Assembly: GCA_032622095.1 (NCBI GenBank)
Contig: CP136066.1
Coordinates: forward strand, 9,077,784 to 9,141,783
From: Siphonodentalium dalli
Taxonomy: Eukaryota; Mollusca; Scaphopoda; Gadilida; Siphonodentaliidae
Length of the DNA stretch: 64,000 bases
Reading direction: 5' to 3'
Shown: piece after piece, positions 25,045-38,161 of the stretch
Layout: each line of letters opens with the position of its first letter
Numbering within the stretch: position 1 is the stretch's first letter
Notes under the pieces: generated by a model
The model's input: only the letters and a program-made list of their open reading frames with translations
The model's database searches: none
Told to the model about the DNA's origin: nothing
Program-made: the position numbers and the translations under genes

Positions 25045-25585
25045 CTGGATGAGTGAATAATTGAGATATTAGATTGATTCTTTCCTACGTAAATGAATGG
25101 GAACAATGACTATCAAATTGTCAAGACTTTTCTCATTAACACACTCATATATAGCTTCACAAGACATCGCGATAATATAGCTCTTCCACATAGCGTTTCA
25201 AGAGTGCGTTATAATGTTAATTGTTAGATGGTCCATTGATGGCGCCGGCAAATAAGATACTGCTCTAATTTTATTGCACCGCTATTATATTTCGCTAACA
25301 TTTAGCCAAGGGACTTTTACAATTCCACGGTTCTATCTCATAACTTGGTGAGGGTGTTTTCTAATGTCAATCGTTAGATTGTACCGTGACAGTTCTGGAA
25401 AATTAGAACCGACAATAATATGGTTGAGAAATCGAGTGGTTAGTACTGCCTGAAAGCATTTATTTGATGCAATTTAACAATTCCGCAGGCGTAAAATACT
25501 GAGCGTACATATACTTCAGGGCAGTGTTTATAATGCAAAATGTCAGTTGGTGTGTGACGTTGATTTTCGTTAATGATGTGCTTAC

Positions 25586-25699
25586 TGGTGTCACATGCTG
25601 TACCCGCGCCACCGCTCGAGGACCAGCCGTCCATGCAACTGCACGTACCATCATCTGTATCACAACAACCGTGTTCGCAATCCACTGACTCGCATACAT
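25586..25699 (-). CDS. EGF-like exon 40 (class H)
   Basis: Consensus protein, matching exon 33 throughout its unit. The 3' intron is 541 nt. Confidence 0.6.
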
Positions 25700-26239
25700 C
25701 TGGATGAGTGAATAATTGAGATATTAGATTGATTCTTTCCTACGTAAATGATGGGAACAATGACTATCAAATTGTCAAGACTTTTCTCATTAACACACTC
25801 ATATATAGCTTCACAAGACATCGCGATAATATAGCACTTCCACATAGCGTTTCAAGAGTGCGTTATAATGTTAATTGTTAGATGGTCCATTGATGGCGCC
25901 GGCAAATAAGATACTGCTCTAATTTTATTGCACCGCTATTATATTTCGCTAACATTTAACCAAGGGACTTTTACAATTCCACGGTTCTATCTCATAACTT
26001 GGTGAGGGTGTTTTTTAATGTCAATCGTTAGATTGTCCCGTGACAGCTCTGGCAAATTAGAATCTACTATAATACGGTTGAGAAATCGAGTGGTTAATAC
26101 TGACTGAAAGCATTTATTTGATGCAATTTAACAATTCCGCAGGCGTAAACTGATGAGCGTACTAATACTTCAGGGCAGTTTTTATAATGCAAAATGTCAG
26201 TTGGTGTGTGACGTTGATTTTCGTCAATGATGTACTTAC

Positions 26240-26353
26240 TGGTGTCACATGCTGTACCAGCGCCACCGCTCGACGACCAGCCGTCCATGCAACTGCACGT
26301 ACCATCATCTGTATCACAACAACCGTGTTCGCAATCCACTGACTCGCATACAT
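26240..26353 (-). CDS. EGF-like exon 41 (class Y)
   Basis: Consensus protein; 3' intron 540 nt with the 1-nt loss near 25745. Confidence 0.6.
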
Positions 26354-26895
26354 CTGGATGAGTGAATTATTGAGATATTAGATTGGATTCTTTCCTACGT
26401 AAATGAATGGGAATAATGCTTATCGAATTGTCATGACTTTTTGGATGAATACATTCATATATAGCTTTACAAGACATCGCGATATTATAGCTCATCCACA
26501 TAGCGTCCCAAGAGTGCGTTATCATGTTAATTGTTAGATGGTCCATTGATGGCGCCGGCAAATAAGATACTGCTCTAATTTTATTGCACCGCTATTATAT
26601 TTCGCTAACATTTAGCCAATGGACTTTTACAATTCCACGGTTCTATCTTATAACTTGGTAAGTGTGTTTTCTAATGTCAATCGTTAGATTGTCCCGTGAC
26701 AGCTCTGGAAAATTAGAACCTACAATAATATGGTTGAGAAATCGAGTGGTTAGTAATGCCTGAAAGCATTTATTTGATGCAATTTAACAATTCCGCAGGC
26801 GTAAAATGGTGAGCGTACATATACTTCAGGGCAGTGTTTATAATGCAAAATGTCAGTTGGTGTGTGACGTTGATTTTCGTCAATGATGTGCTTAC

Positions 26896-27009
26896 TGGTG
26901 TCACATGCTGTACCCGCGCCACCGCTCGAGGACCAGCCGTCCATGCAACTGCACGTACCATCATCTGTATCACAACAACCGTGTTCGCAATCCACTGACT
27001 CGCATACAT
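26896..27009 (-). CDS. EGF-like exon 42 (class H)
   Basis: Consensus protein; 3' intron 542 nt. Confidence 0.6.
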
Positions 27010-27550
27010 CTGGATGAGTGAATAATTGAGATATTAGATTGATTCTTTCCTACGTAAATGAATGGGAACAATGACTATCAAATTGTCAAGACTTTTCTCA
27101 TTAACATACTCATATATAGCTTCACAAGACATCGCGATAATATAGCTCTTCCACATAGCGTTTCAAGAGTGCGTTATAATGTTAATTGTTAGATGGTCCA
27201 TTGATGGCGCCGGCAAATAAGATACTGCTCTAATTTTATTGCACCGCTATTATATTTCGCTAACATTTAGCCAAGGGACTTTTACAATTCCACGGTTCTA
27301 TCTCATAACTTGGTGAGGGTGTTTTTTAATGTCAATCGTTAGATTGTCCCGTGACAGCTCTGGCAAATTAGAATCTACTCTAATACAGTTGAGAAATCGA
27401 GTGGTTAATACTGACTGAAAGCATTTATTTGATGCAATTTAACAATTCCGCAGGCGTAAACTGATGAGCGTACTAATACTTCAGGGCAGTTTTTATAATG
27501 CAAAATGTCAGTTGGTGTGTGACGTTGATTTTCGTCAATGATGTACTTAC

Positions 27551-27664
27551 TGGTGTCACATGCTGTACCAGCGCCACCGCTCGACGACCAGCCGTCCATG
27601 CAACTGCACGTACCATCATCTGTATCACAACAACCGTGTTCGCAATCCACTGACTCGCATACAT
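27551..27664 (-). CDS. EGF-like exon 43 (class Y)
   Basis: Consensus protein; 3' intron 541 nt. Confidence 0.6.
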
Positions 27665-28205
27665 CTGGATGAGTGAATTATTGAGATATTAGATTGGATT
27701 CTTTCCTACGTAAATGAATGGGAATAATGCTTATCGAATTGTCATGACTTTTTGGATGAATACATTCATATATAGCTTTACAAGACATCGCGATATTATA
27801 GCTCATCCACATAGCGTCCCAAGAGTGCGTTATCATGTTAATTGTTAGATGGTCCATTGATGGCGCCGGCAAATAAGATACTGCTCTAATTTTATTGCAC
27901 CGCTATTATATTTCGCTAACATTTAGCCAATGGACTTTTACAATTCCACGGTTCTATCTTATAACTTGGTAAGTGTGTTTTCTAATGTCAATCGTTAGAT
28001 TGTACCGTGACAGTTCTGGAAAATTAGAACCTACAATAATATGGTTGAGAAATCGAGTGGTTAGTACGGACTGAAAGCATTTATTTGATGCAATTTAACA
28101 ATTCCGCAGGCGTAAAATGGTGAGCGTACATATACCTCAGGGCAGTGTTTATAATGGAAAATGTCAGTTGGTGTGTGACGTTGATTTTGTTAATGATGTG
28201 CTTAC

Positions 28206-28319
28206 TGGTGTCACATGCTGTACCCGTGCCACCGCTCGAGGACCAGCCGTCCATGCAACTGCACGTACCATCATCTGTATCACAACAACCGTGTTCGCAA
28301 TCCACTGACTCGCATACAT
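28206..28319 (-). CDS. EGF-like exon 44 (class T)
   Basis: Ala31 is Thr, but Ala34 is kept, unlike its counterparts 30 and 37. The 3' intron is 541 nt. Confidence 0.6.
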
Positions 28320-28860
28320 CTGGATGAGTGAATAATTGAGATATTAGATTGATTCTTTCCTACGTAAATGAATGGGAACAATGACTATCAAATTGTCAAG
28401 ACTTTTCTCATTAACACACTCATATATAGCTTCACAAGACATCGCGATAATATAGCTCTTCCACATAGCGTTTCAAGAGTGCGTTATAATGTTAATTGTT
28501 AGATGGTCCATTGATGGCGCCGGCAAATAAGATACTGCTCTAATTTTATTGCACCGCTATTATATTTCGCTAACATTTAGCCAAGGGACTTTTACAATTC
28601 CACGGTTCTATCTCATAACTTGGTGAGGGTGTTTTTTAATGTCAATCGTTAGATTGTCCCGTGACAGCTCTGGCAAATTAGAATCTACTCTAATACGGTT
28701 GAGAAATCGAGTGGTTAATACTGACTGAAAGCATTTATTTGATGCAATTTAACAATTCCGCAGGCGTAAACTGATGAGCGTACTAATACTTCAGGGCAGT
28801 TTTTATAATGCAAAATGTCAGTTGGTGTGTGACGTTGATTTTCGTCAATGATGTACTTAC

Positions 28861-28974
28861 TGGTGTCACATGCTGTACCAGCGCCACCGCTCGACGACCA
28901 GCCGTCCATGCAACTGCACGTACCATCATCTGTATCACAACAACCGTGTTCGCAATCCACTGACTCGCATACAT
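28861..28974 (-). CDS. EGF-like exon 45 (class Y)
   Basis: Consensus protein; 3' intron 541 nt. Confidence 0.6.
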
Positions 28975-29515
28975 CTGGATGAGTGAATTATTGAGATATT
29001 AGATTGGATTCTTTCCTACGTAAATGAATGGGAATAATGCTTATCGAATTGTCATGACTTTTTGGATGAATACATTCATATATAGCTTTACAAGACATCG
29101 CGATATTATAGCTCATCCACATAGCGTCCCAAGAGTGCGTTATCATGTTAATTGTTAGATGGTCCATTGATGGCGCCGCAAATAAGATACTGCTCTAATT
29201 TTATTGCACCGCTATTATATTTCGCTAACATTTAGCCAATGGACTTTTACAATTCCACGGTTCTATCTTATAACTTGGTAAGTGTGTTTTCTAATGTCAA
29301 TCGTTAGATTGTCCCGTGACAGCTCTGGAAAATTAGAACCTACAATAATATGGTTGAGAAATCGAGTGGTTAGTACTGCCTGAAAGCATTTATTTGATGC
29401 AATTTAACAATTCCGCAGGCGTAAAATGGTGAGCGTACATATACTTCAGGGCAGTGTTTATAATGCAAAATGTCAGTTGGTGTGTGACGTTGATTTTCGT
29501 CAATGATGTGCTTAC

Positions 29516-29629
29516 TGGTGTCACATGCTGTACCCGCGCCACCGCTCGAGGACCAGCCGTCCATGCAACTGCACGTACCATCATCTGTATCACAACAACC
29601 GTGTTCGCAATCCACTGACTCGCATACAT
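29516..29629 (-). CDS. EGF-like exon 46 (class H)
   Basis: Consensus protein, lacking the Gly30 change of its counterparts 32 and 39. The 3' intron is 541 nt, with a 1-nt loss in the ggcgccggc word near 29178. Confidence 0.6.
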
Positions 29630-30170
29630 CTGGATGAGTGAATAATTGAGATATTAGATTGATTCTTTCCTACGTAAATGAATGGGAACAATGACTATCA
29701 AATTGTCAAGACTTTTCTCATTAACACACTCATATATAGCTTCACAAGACATCGCGATAATATAGCTCTTCCACATAGCGTTTCAAGAGTGCGTTATAAT
29801 GTTAATTGTTAGATGGTCCATTGATGGCGCCGGCAAATAAGATACTGCTCTAATTTTATTGCACCGCTATTATATTTCGCTAACATTTAGCCAAGGGACT
29901 TTTACAATTCCACGGTTCTATCTCATAACTTGGTGAGGGTGTTTTCTAATGTCAATCGTTAGATTGTACCGTGACAGTTCTGGAAAATTAGAACCGACAA
30001 TAATATGGTTGAGAAATCGAGTGGTTAGTACTGCCTGAAAGCATTTATTTGATGCAATTTAACAATTCCGCAGGCGTAAAATGGTGAGCGTACATATACT
30101 TCAGGGCAGTTTTTATAATGCAAAATGTCAGTTGGTGTGTGACGTTGATTTTCGTCAATGATGTGCTTAC

Positions 30171-30284
30171 TGGTGTCACATGCTGTACCCGTGCCACCGC
30201 TCGAGGACCAGCCGTCCATGCAACTGCACGTACCATCATCTGTATCACAACAACCGTGTTCGCAATCCACTGACTCGCATACAT
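30171..30284 (-). CDS. EGF-like exon 47 (class T)
   Basis: Ala31 is Thr. The 3' intron is 541 nt, and the match to the 7-unit repeat ends within it. Confidence 0.6.
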
Positions 30285-30830
30285 CTGGATGAGTGAATTA
30301 TTAAGATATTAGATTGATTCTTTCCTACGTAAATGAATGGGAACAATGACTATCAAATTGTCAAGACTTTTCTCATTAACACACTCATATATAGCTTCAC
30401 AAGACATCGCGATAATATAGCTCTTCCACATAGCGTTTCAAGAGTGCGTTATAATGTTAATTGTTAGATGGTCCATTGGTGGCGCCGGCAAATAAGATAC
30501 TGCTCTAATTTTATTGCACCGCTATTATATTTCTATATATCGCTAACATTTAGCCAAGGGACTTTTACAATTCCACGGTTCTATCTCATAACATGGTGAG
30601 GGTGTTTTCTAATGTCAATCGTTAGATTGTCCCGTGACAGCTCTGGCAAATTAGAACCTACTCTTATACGGTTGAGAAATCGAGTGGTTAATACGGACTG
30701 AAAGCATTTATTTGATGCAATTGAACAATTCCGCAGGCGTAAAATGATGAGCATACTAATACTTCTGGGCAGTTTTTATAATGCAAAATGTCAGTTGGTG
30801 TTTGACGTTGATTTTCGTCAATGTGCTTAC

Positions 30831-30944
30831 TGGTGTCACATGCCGTACCCGCGCCTCCGCTCGAGGACCAGCCGTCCATGCAACTGCACGTACCATCATC
30901 TGTATCACAACAACCGTGTTCGCAATCCACTGACTCGCATACAT
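30831..30944 (-). CDS. EGF-like exon 48 (class C)
   Basis: Thr33 is the synonymous ACG and Gly29 is GGA. The 3' intron is 546 nt with the 8-nt block. Confidence 0.6.
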
Positions 30945-31486
30945 CTGGATGAGTGAATTATTGAGATATTAGATTGGATTCTTTCCTACGTAAATGAATG
31001 GGAATAATGCATATCGAATTGTCATGACTTTTCGGATGAATACACTCATATACAGCTTCACAAGACATCACAATATTATAGCTCATCCACATAGCGTCCC
31101 AAGAGAGCGTTATCATGTTAATTGTTAGATGGTCCATTGATGGCGCCGGCAAATAAGATACTGCTCTAATTTTATTGCACCGCTATTATATTTCGCTAAC
31201 ATTTAGCCAATGGACTTTTACAATTCCACGGTTCTATCTTATAACTTGGTAAGTGTGTTTTCTAATGTCAATCGTTAGATTGTCCCGTGACAGCTCTGGA
31301 AAATTAGAACCTACAATAATATGGTTGAGAAATCGAGTGGTTAGTACTGCCTGAAAGCATTTATTTGATGCAATTTAACAATTCCGCATGCGTAAAATGG
31401 TGAGCGTACATATACCTCAGGGCAGTGTTTATAATGGACAATGTCAGTTGGTGTGTGACGTTGATTTTCGTCAATGATGTGCTTAC

Positions 31487-31600
31487 TGGTGTCACATGCT
31501 GTACCCGCGCCACCGCTCGAGGACCAGCCGTCCATGCAACTGCACGTACCATCATCTGTATCACAACAACCGTGTTCGCAATCCACGGACTCGCATACAT
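31487..31600 (-). CDS. EGF-like exon 49 (class H)
   Basis: Ser4 is the synonymous TCC, shared only with exon 51, two units away. The 3' intron is 542 nt. Confidence 0.6.
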
Positions 31601-32142
31601 CTGGATGAGTGAATTATTAAGATATTAGATTGGATTCTTTCCTACGTAAATGAATGGGAACAATGACTATCAAATTGTCAAGACTTTTCTCATTAACACA
31701 CTCATATATAGCTTCACAAGACATCGCGATTATATAGCTCTTCCACATAGCGTTTCAAGAGTGCGTTATAATGTTAATTGTTAGATGGTCCATTGATGGC
31801 GCCGGCAAATAAGATACTGCTCTAATTTTATTGCACCGCTATTATATTTCGCTAACATTTAGCCAAGGGACTTTTACAATTCCACGGTTCTATCTCATAA
31901 CTTGGTGAGGGTGTTTTTTAATGTCAATCGTTAGATTGTCCCGTGACAGCTCTGGGAAATTAGAATCTACTCTAATACGGTTGAGAAATCGAGTGGTTAA
32001 TACTGACTGAAAGCATTTATTTGATGCAATTTAACAATTCCGCAGGCGTAAACTGATGAGCGTACTAATACTTCAGGGCAGTTTTTATAATGCAAAATGT
32101 CAGTTGGTGTGTGACGTTGATTTTCGTCAATGATGTACTTAC

Positions 32143-32256
32143 TGGTGTCACATGCTGTACCAGCGCCACCGCTCGACAACCAGCCGTCCATGCAACTGCA
32201 CGTACCATCATCTGTATCACAACAACCGTGTTCGCAATCCACTGACTCGCATACAT
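32143..32256 (-). CDS. EGF-like exon 50 (class Y)
   Basis: Ser26 is Leu, unique in the window. The 3' intron is 542 nt. Confidence 0.6.
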
Positions 32257-32798
32257 CTGGATGAGTGAATTATTGAGATATTAGATTGGATTCTTTCCTA
32301 CGTAAATGAATGGGAATAATGCTTATCGAATTGTCATGACTTTTTGGATGAATACATTCATATATAGCTTTACAAGACATCGCGATATTATAGCTCATCC
32401 ACATAGCGTCCCAATAGTGCGTTATCATGTTAATTGTTAGATGGTCCATTGATGGCGCCGGCAAATAAGATACTGCTCTAATTTTATTGCACCGCTATTA
32501 TATTTCGCTAACATTTAGCCAATGGACTTTTACAATTCCACGGTTCTATCTTATAACTTGGTAAGTGTGTTTTCTAATGTCAATCGTTAGATTGTCCCGT
32601 GACAGCTCTGGAAAATTAGAACCTACAATAATATGGTTGAGAAATCGAGTGGTTAGTACTGCCTGAAAGCATTTATTTGATGCAATTTAACAATTCCGCA
32701 TGCGTAAAATGGTGAGCGTACATATACCTCAGGGCAGTGTTTATAATGGACAATGTCAGTTGGTGTGTGACGTTGATTTTCGTCAATGATGTGCTTAC

Positions 32799-32912
32799 TG
32801 GTGTCACATGCTGTACCCGCGCCACCGCTCGAGGACCAGCCGTCCATGCAACTGCACGTACCATCATCTGTATCACAACAACCGTGTTCGCAATCCACGG
32901 ACTCGCATACAT
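32799..32912 (-). CDS. EGF-like exon 51 (class H)
   Basis: Ser4 is TCC, and the unit is nearly identical to that of exon 49 at 1,312 bp offset. The 3' intron is 542 nt. Confidence 0.6.
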
Positions 32913-33462
32913 CTGGATGAGTGAATTATTAAGATATTAGATTGGATTCTTTCCTACGTAAATGAATGGGAACAATGACTATCGAATTGTCAAGACTTTT
33001 CTCATTAACACACTCATATATAGCTTCACAAGACATCGCGATAATATAGCTCTTCCACATATCGTTTCAAGAGTGCGTTATAATGTTAATTGTTAGATCG
33101 TCCATTGGTGGCGCCGGCAAATAAGATACTGCTCTAATTTTATTGCACCGCTATTATATTTCTAAATATCGCTAACATTTAGCCAAGGGACTTTTACAAT
33201 TCCACGGTTCTATCGCATAACATGGTGAGGGTGTTTTCTAATGTCAATCGTTAGATTGTCCCGTGACAGCTCTGGCAAATTAGAACCTACTCTTATACGG
33301 TTGAGAAATCGAGTGGTTAATACGGACTGAAAGCATTTATTTGATGCAATTTAACAATTCCGCAGGTGTAAAATGATGAGCGTACTAATACTTCAGGGCA
33401 GTTTTTATAATTCAAAATGTCAGTTGGTGTGTGACGTTGATTTTCGTCAATGATGTACTTAC

Positions 33463-33576
33463 TGGTGTCACATGCTGTACCCGCGCCTCCGCTCGAGGAC
33501 CAGCCGTCCATGCAACTGCACGTACCATCATCTGTATCACAACAACCGTGTTCGCAATCCACTGACTCGCATACAT
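33463..33576 (-). CDS. EGF-like exon 52 (C/Y hybrid)
   Basis: The exon has the class C GGA at Gly29 and the H/C codons at 26 and 31, but a Y-type GTAAGT donor and no 3-nt loss. With the 8-nt block also present, its 3' intron is the longest in the window at 550 nt. It is a mosaic consistent with gene conversion or unequal crossover. Confidence 0.6.
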
Positions 33577-34118
33577 CTGGATGAGTGAATTATTGAGATA
33601 TTAGATTGGATTCTTTCCTACGTAAATGAATGGGAATAATGCTTATCGAATTGTCATGACTTTTTGGATGAATACATTCATATATAGCTTTACAAGACAT
33701 CGCGATATTATAGCTCATCCACATAGCGTCCCAAGAGTGCGTTATCATGTTAATTGTTAGATGGTCCATTGATGGCGCCGGCAAATAAGATACTGCTCTA
33801 ATTTTATTGCACCGCTATTATATTTCGCTAACATTTAGCCAATGGACTTTTACAATTCCACGGTTCTATCTTATAACTTGGTAAGTGTGTTTTCTAATGT
33901 CAATCGTTAGATTGTCCCGTGACAGCTCTGGAAAATTAGAACCTACAATAATATGGTTGAGAAATCGAGTGGTTAGTACTGCCTGAAAGCATTTATTTGA
34001 TGCAATTTAACAATTCCGCATGCGTAAAATGGTGAGCGTACATATACTTCAGGGCAGTGTTTATAATGCAAAATGTCAGTTGGTGTGTGACGTTGATTTT
34101 CGTCAATGATGTGCTTAC

Positions 34119-34232
34119 TGGTGTCACATGCTGTACCCGCGCCACCGCTCGAGGACCAGCCGTCCATGCAACTGCACGTACCATCATCTGTATCACAACA
34201 ACCGTGTTCGCAATCCACTGACTCGCATACAT
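34119..34232 (-). CDS. EGF-like exon 53 (class H)
   Basis: Consensus protein; 3' intron 542 nt. Confidence 0.6.
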
Positions 34233-34773
34233 CTGGATGAGTGAATAATTGAGATATTAGATTGATTCTTTCCTACGTAAATGAATGGGAACAATGACTA
34301 TCAAATTGTCAAGACTTTTCTCATTAACACACTCATATATATCTTCACAAGACATCGCGATAATATAGCTCTTCCACATAGCGTTTCAAGAGTGCGTTAT
34401 AATGTTAATTGTTAGATGGTCCATTGATGGCGCCGGCAAATAAGATACTGCTCTAATTTTATTGCACCGCTATTATATTTCGCTAACATTTAGCCAAGGG
34501 ACTTTTTCAATTCCACGGTTCTATCTCATAACTTGGTGAGGGTGTTTTTTAATGTCAATCGTTAGATTGTCCCGTGACAGCTCTGGCAAATTAGAATCTA
34601 CTCTAATACGGTTGAGAAATTGAGTGGTTAATACTGACTGAAAGCATTTATTTGATGCAATTTAACAATTCCGCAGGCATAAACTGATGAGCGTACTAAT
34701 ACTTCAGGGCAGTTTTTATAATGCAAAATGTCAGTTGGTGTGTGACGTTGATTTTCGTCAATGATGTACTTAC

Positions 34774-34887
34774 TGGTGTCACATGCTGTACCAGCGCCAC
34801 CGCTCGACGACCAGCCGTCCATGCAACTGCACGTACCATCATCTGTATCACAACAACCGTGTTCGCAATCCACTGACTCGCATACAT
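34774..34887 (-). CDS. EGF-like exon 54 (class Y)
   Basis: Consensus protein; 3' intron 541 nt. Confidence 0.6.
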
Positions 34888-35427
34888 CTGGATGAGTGAA
34901 TTATTGAGATATTAGATTGGATTCTTTCCTACGTAAATGAATGGGAATAATGTTTATCGAATTGTCATGACTTTTTGGATGAATACATTCATATATAGCT
35001 TTACAAGACATCGCGATATTATAGCTCATCCACATAGCGTCCCAAGAGTGCGTTATCATGTTAATTGTTAGATGGTCCATTGATGGCGCCGGCAAATAAG
35101 ATACTGCTCTAATTTTATTGCACCGCTATTATATTTCGCTAACATTTAGCCAATGGACTTTTACAATTCCACGGTTCTATCTTATAACTTGGTAAGTGTT
35201 TTCTAATGTCAATCGTTAGATTGTCCCGTGACAGCTCTGGAAAATTAGAACCTACAATAATATGGTTGAGAAATCGAGTGGTTAGTACTGCCTGAAAGCA
35301 TTTATTTGATGCAATTTAACAATTCCGCATGCGTAAAATGGTGAGTGTACATATACCTCAGGGCAGTGTTTATAATGGAAAATGTCAGTTGGTGTGTGAC
35401 GTTGATTTTCGTCAATGATGTGCTTAC

Positions 35428-35541
35428 TGGTGTCACATGCTGTACCCGCGCCACCGCTCGAGGACCAGCCATCCATGCAACTGCACGTACCATCATCTGT
35501 ATCACAACAACCGTGTTCGCAATCCACTGACTCGCATACAT
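35428..35541 (-). CDS. EGF-like exon 55 (class H)
   Basis: Asp23 is the synonymous GAT, unique in the window. The 3' intron is 540 nt. Confidence 0.6.
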
Positions 35542-36083
35542 CTGGATGAGTGAATTATTGAGATATTAGATTGGATTCTTTCCTACGTAAATGAATGGGA
35601 ATAATGCTTATCGAATTGTCATGACTTTTTGGATGAATACATTCATATATAGCTTTACAAGACATCGCGATATTATAGCTCATCCACATAGCGTCCCAAG
35701 AGTGCGTTATCATGTTATTTGTTAGATGGTCCATTGATGGCGCCGGCAAATAAGATACTGCTCTAATTTTATTGCACCGCTATTATATTTCGCTAACATT
35801 TAGCCAATGGACTTTTACAATTCCACGGTTCTATCTTATAACTTGGTAAGTGTGTTTTCTAATGTCAATCGTTAGATTGTCCCGTGACATCTCTGGAAAA
35901 TTAGAACCTACAATAATATGGTTGAGAAATCGAGTGGTTAGTACTGCCTGAAAGCATTTATTTGATGCAATTTAACAATTCCGCAGGCGTAAAATGGTGA
36001 GCGTACATATACTTCAGGGCAGTGTTTATAATGCAAAATGTCAGTTGGTGTGTGACGTTGATTTTCGTCAATGATGTGCTTAC

Positions 36084-36197
36084 TGGTGTCACATGCTGTA
36101 CCCGCGCCACCGCTCGAGGACCAGCCGTCCATGCAGCTGCACGTACCATCATCTGTATCACAACAACCGTGTTCGCAATCCACTGACTCGCATACAT
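36084..36197 (-). CDS. EGF-like exon 56 (class H)
   Basis: Ser20 is the synonymous AGC, as in exons 59 and 75. The 3' intron is 542 nt. Confidence 0.6.
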
Positions 36198-36738
36198 CTG
36201 GATGAGTGTATAATTGAGATATTAGATTGATTCTTTCCTACGTAAATGAATGGGAACAATGACTATCGAATTGTCAAGACTTTTATCATTAACACACTCA
36301 TATATATCTTCACAAGACATCGCGATAATATACCTCTTCCACATAGCGTTTCAAGAGTGCGTTATAATGTTAATTGTTAGATGGTCCATTGATGGCGCCG
36401 GCAAATAAGATACTGCTCTAATTTTATTGCACCGCTATTATATTTCGCTAACATTTAGCCAAGGGACTTTTACAATTCCACGGTTCTATCTCATAACTTG
36501 GTGTGGGTGTTTTTTAATGTCAATCGTTAGATTGTCCCGTGACAGCTCTGGCAAATTAGAATCTACTCTAATACGGTTGAGAAATCGAGTGGTTAATACT
36601 GACTGAAAGCATTTATTTGATGCAATTTAACAATTCCGCAGGCGTAAACTGATGAGCGTACTAATACTTCAGGGCAGTTTTTATAATGCAAAATGTCAGT
36701 TGGTGTGTGACGTTGATTTTCGTCAATGATGTACTTAC

Positions 36739-36852
36739 TGGTGTCACATGCTGTACCAGCGCCACCGCTCGACGACCAGCCGTCCATGCAACTGCACGTA
36801 CCATCATCTGTATCACAACAACCGTGTTCGCAATCCACTGACTCGCATACAT
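36739..36852 (-). CDS. EGF-like exon 57 (class Y)
   Basis: Consensus protein; 3' intron 541 nt. First exon of the 10,491-bp-offset block; partner is exon 73. Confidence 0.6.
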
Positions 36853-37391
36853 CTGGATGAGTGAATTATTGAGATATTAGATTGGATTCTTTCCTACGTA
36901 AATGAATGGGAATAATGCTTATCGAATTGTCATGACTTTTTGGATGAATACATTCATATATATCTTTACAAGACATCGCGATATTATAGCTCATCCACAT
37001 AGCGTCCCAAGAGTGCGTTATCATGTTAATTGTTAGATGGTCCATTGATGGCGCCGGCAAATAAGATACTGCTCTAATTTTATTGCACCGCTATTATATT
37101 TCTATATATCGCTAACATTTAGCCAAGGGACTTTTACAATTCCACGGTTCTATCGCATAACATGGTGAGGGTGTTTTCTAATGTCAATCGTTAGATTGTC
37201 CCGTGACAGCTCTGGCAAATTAGAACCTACTCTTATACGGTTGAGAAATCGAGTGGTTAATACGGACTGAAAGCATTTATTTGATGCAATTCCGCAGGCG
37301 TAAAATGATGAGCGTACTAATACTTCAGGGCAGTTTTTATAATGCAAAATGTCAGTTGGTGTTTGACGTTGATTTTCGTCAATGTGCTTAC

Positions 37392-37505
37392 TGGTGTCAC
37401 ATGCTGTACCCGCGCCTCCGCTCGAGGACCAGCCGTCCATGCAACTGCACGTACCATCATCTGTATCACAACAACCGTGTTCGCAATCCACTGACTCGCA
37501 TACAT
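37392..37505 (-). CDS. EGF-like exon 58 (class C)
   Basis: Consensus protein with GGA at Gly29. The 3' intron is 539 nt because of an 8-nt deletion near 37290. Partner is exon 74. Confidence 0.6.
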
Positions 37506-38047
37506 CTGGATGAGTGAATTATTGAGATATTAGATTGGATTCTTTCCTACGTAAATGAATGGGAATAATGCTTATCGAATTGTCATGACTTTTTGGATGA
37601 ATACATTCATATATAGCTTTACAAGACATCGCGATATTATAGCTCATCCACATAGCGTCCCAAGAGTGCGTTATCATGTTAATTGTTAGATGGTCCATTG
37701 ATGGCGCCGGCAAATAAGATACTGCTCTAATTTTATTGCACCGCTATTATATTTCGCTAACATTTAGCCAATGGACTTTTACAATTCCACGGTTCTATCT
37801 TATAACTTGGTAAGTGTGTTTTCAAATGTCAATCGTTAGATTGTCCCGTGACAGCTCTGGAAAATTAGAACCTACAATAATATGGTTGAGAAATCGAGTG
37901 GTTAGTACTGCCTGAAAGCATTTATTTGATGCAATTTAACAATTCCGCAGGCGTTAAATGGTGAGCGTACATATACTTCAGGGCAGTGTTTATAATGCAA
38001 AATGTCAGTTGGTGTGTGACGTTGATTTTCGTCAATGATGTGCTTAC

Positions 38048-38161
38048 TGGTGTCACATGCTGTACCCGCGCCACCGCTCGAGGACCAGCCGTCCATGCAG
38101 CTGCACGTACCATCATCTGTATCACAACAACCGTGTTCGCAATCCACTGACTCGCATACAT
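38048..38161 (-). CDS. EGF-like exon 59 (class H)
   Basis: Ser20 is AGC; 3' intron 542 nt. Partner is exon 75. Confidence 0.6.

Larger units (their letters stand above)
16500..30080. repeat. Three consecutive 7-unit higher-order repeats (4,586 bp period)
   Basis: Rare markers recur at exactly 4,586 bp. A 1-nt loss in the intron appears near 16573, 21159 and 25745. The shortened class T unit appears at exons 30, 37 and 44. The Gly30 to Ala change appears at exons 32 and 39. A rare 'gaaccgac' intron variant appears near 20823, 25409 and 29995. The left edge lies between about 16400 and 16573, and similarity stops near 30075. The third copy is slightly diverged, with a 1-nt loss near 29178 and exon 46 lacking the Gly30 change. 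Confidence 0.85.

Noticed and set aside
37150-37491. 113-codon minus-strand frame (also at 47641-47982)
   Set aside because: It exists only because of an 8-nt deletion in these two duplicated units that joins intron frames. It is not conserved elsewhere.
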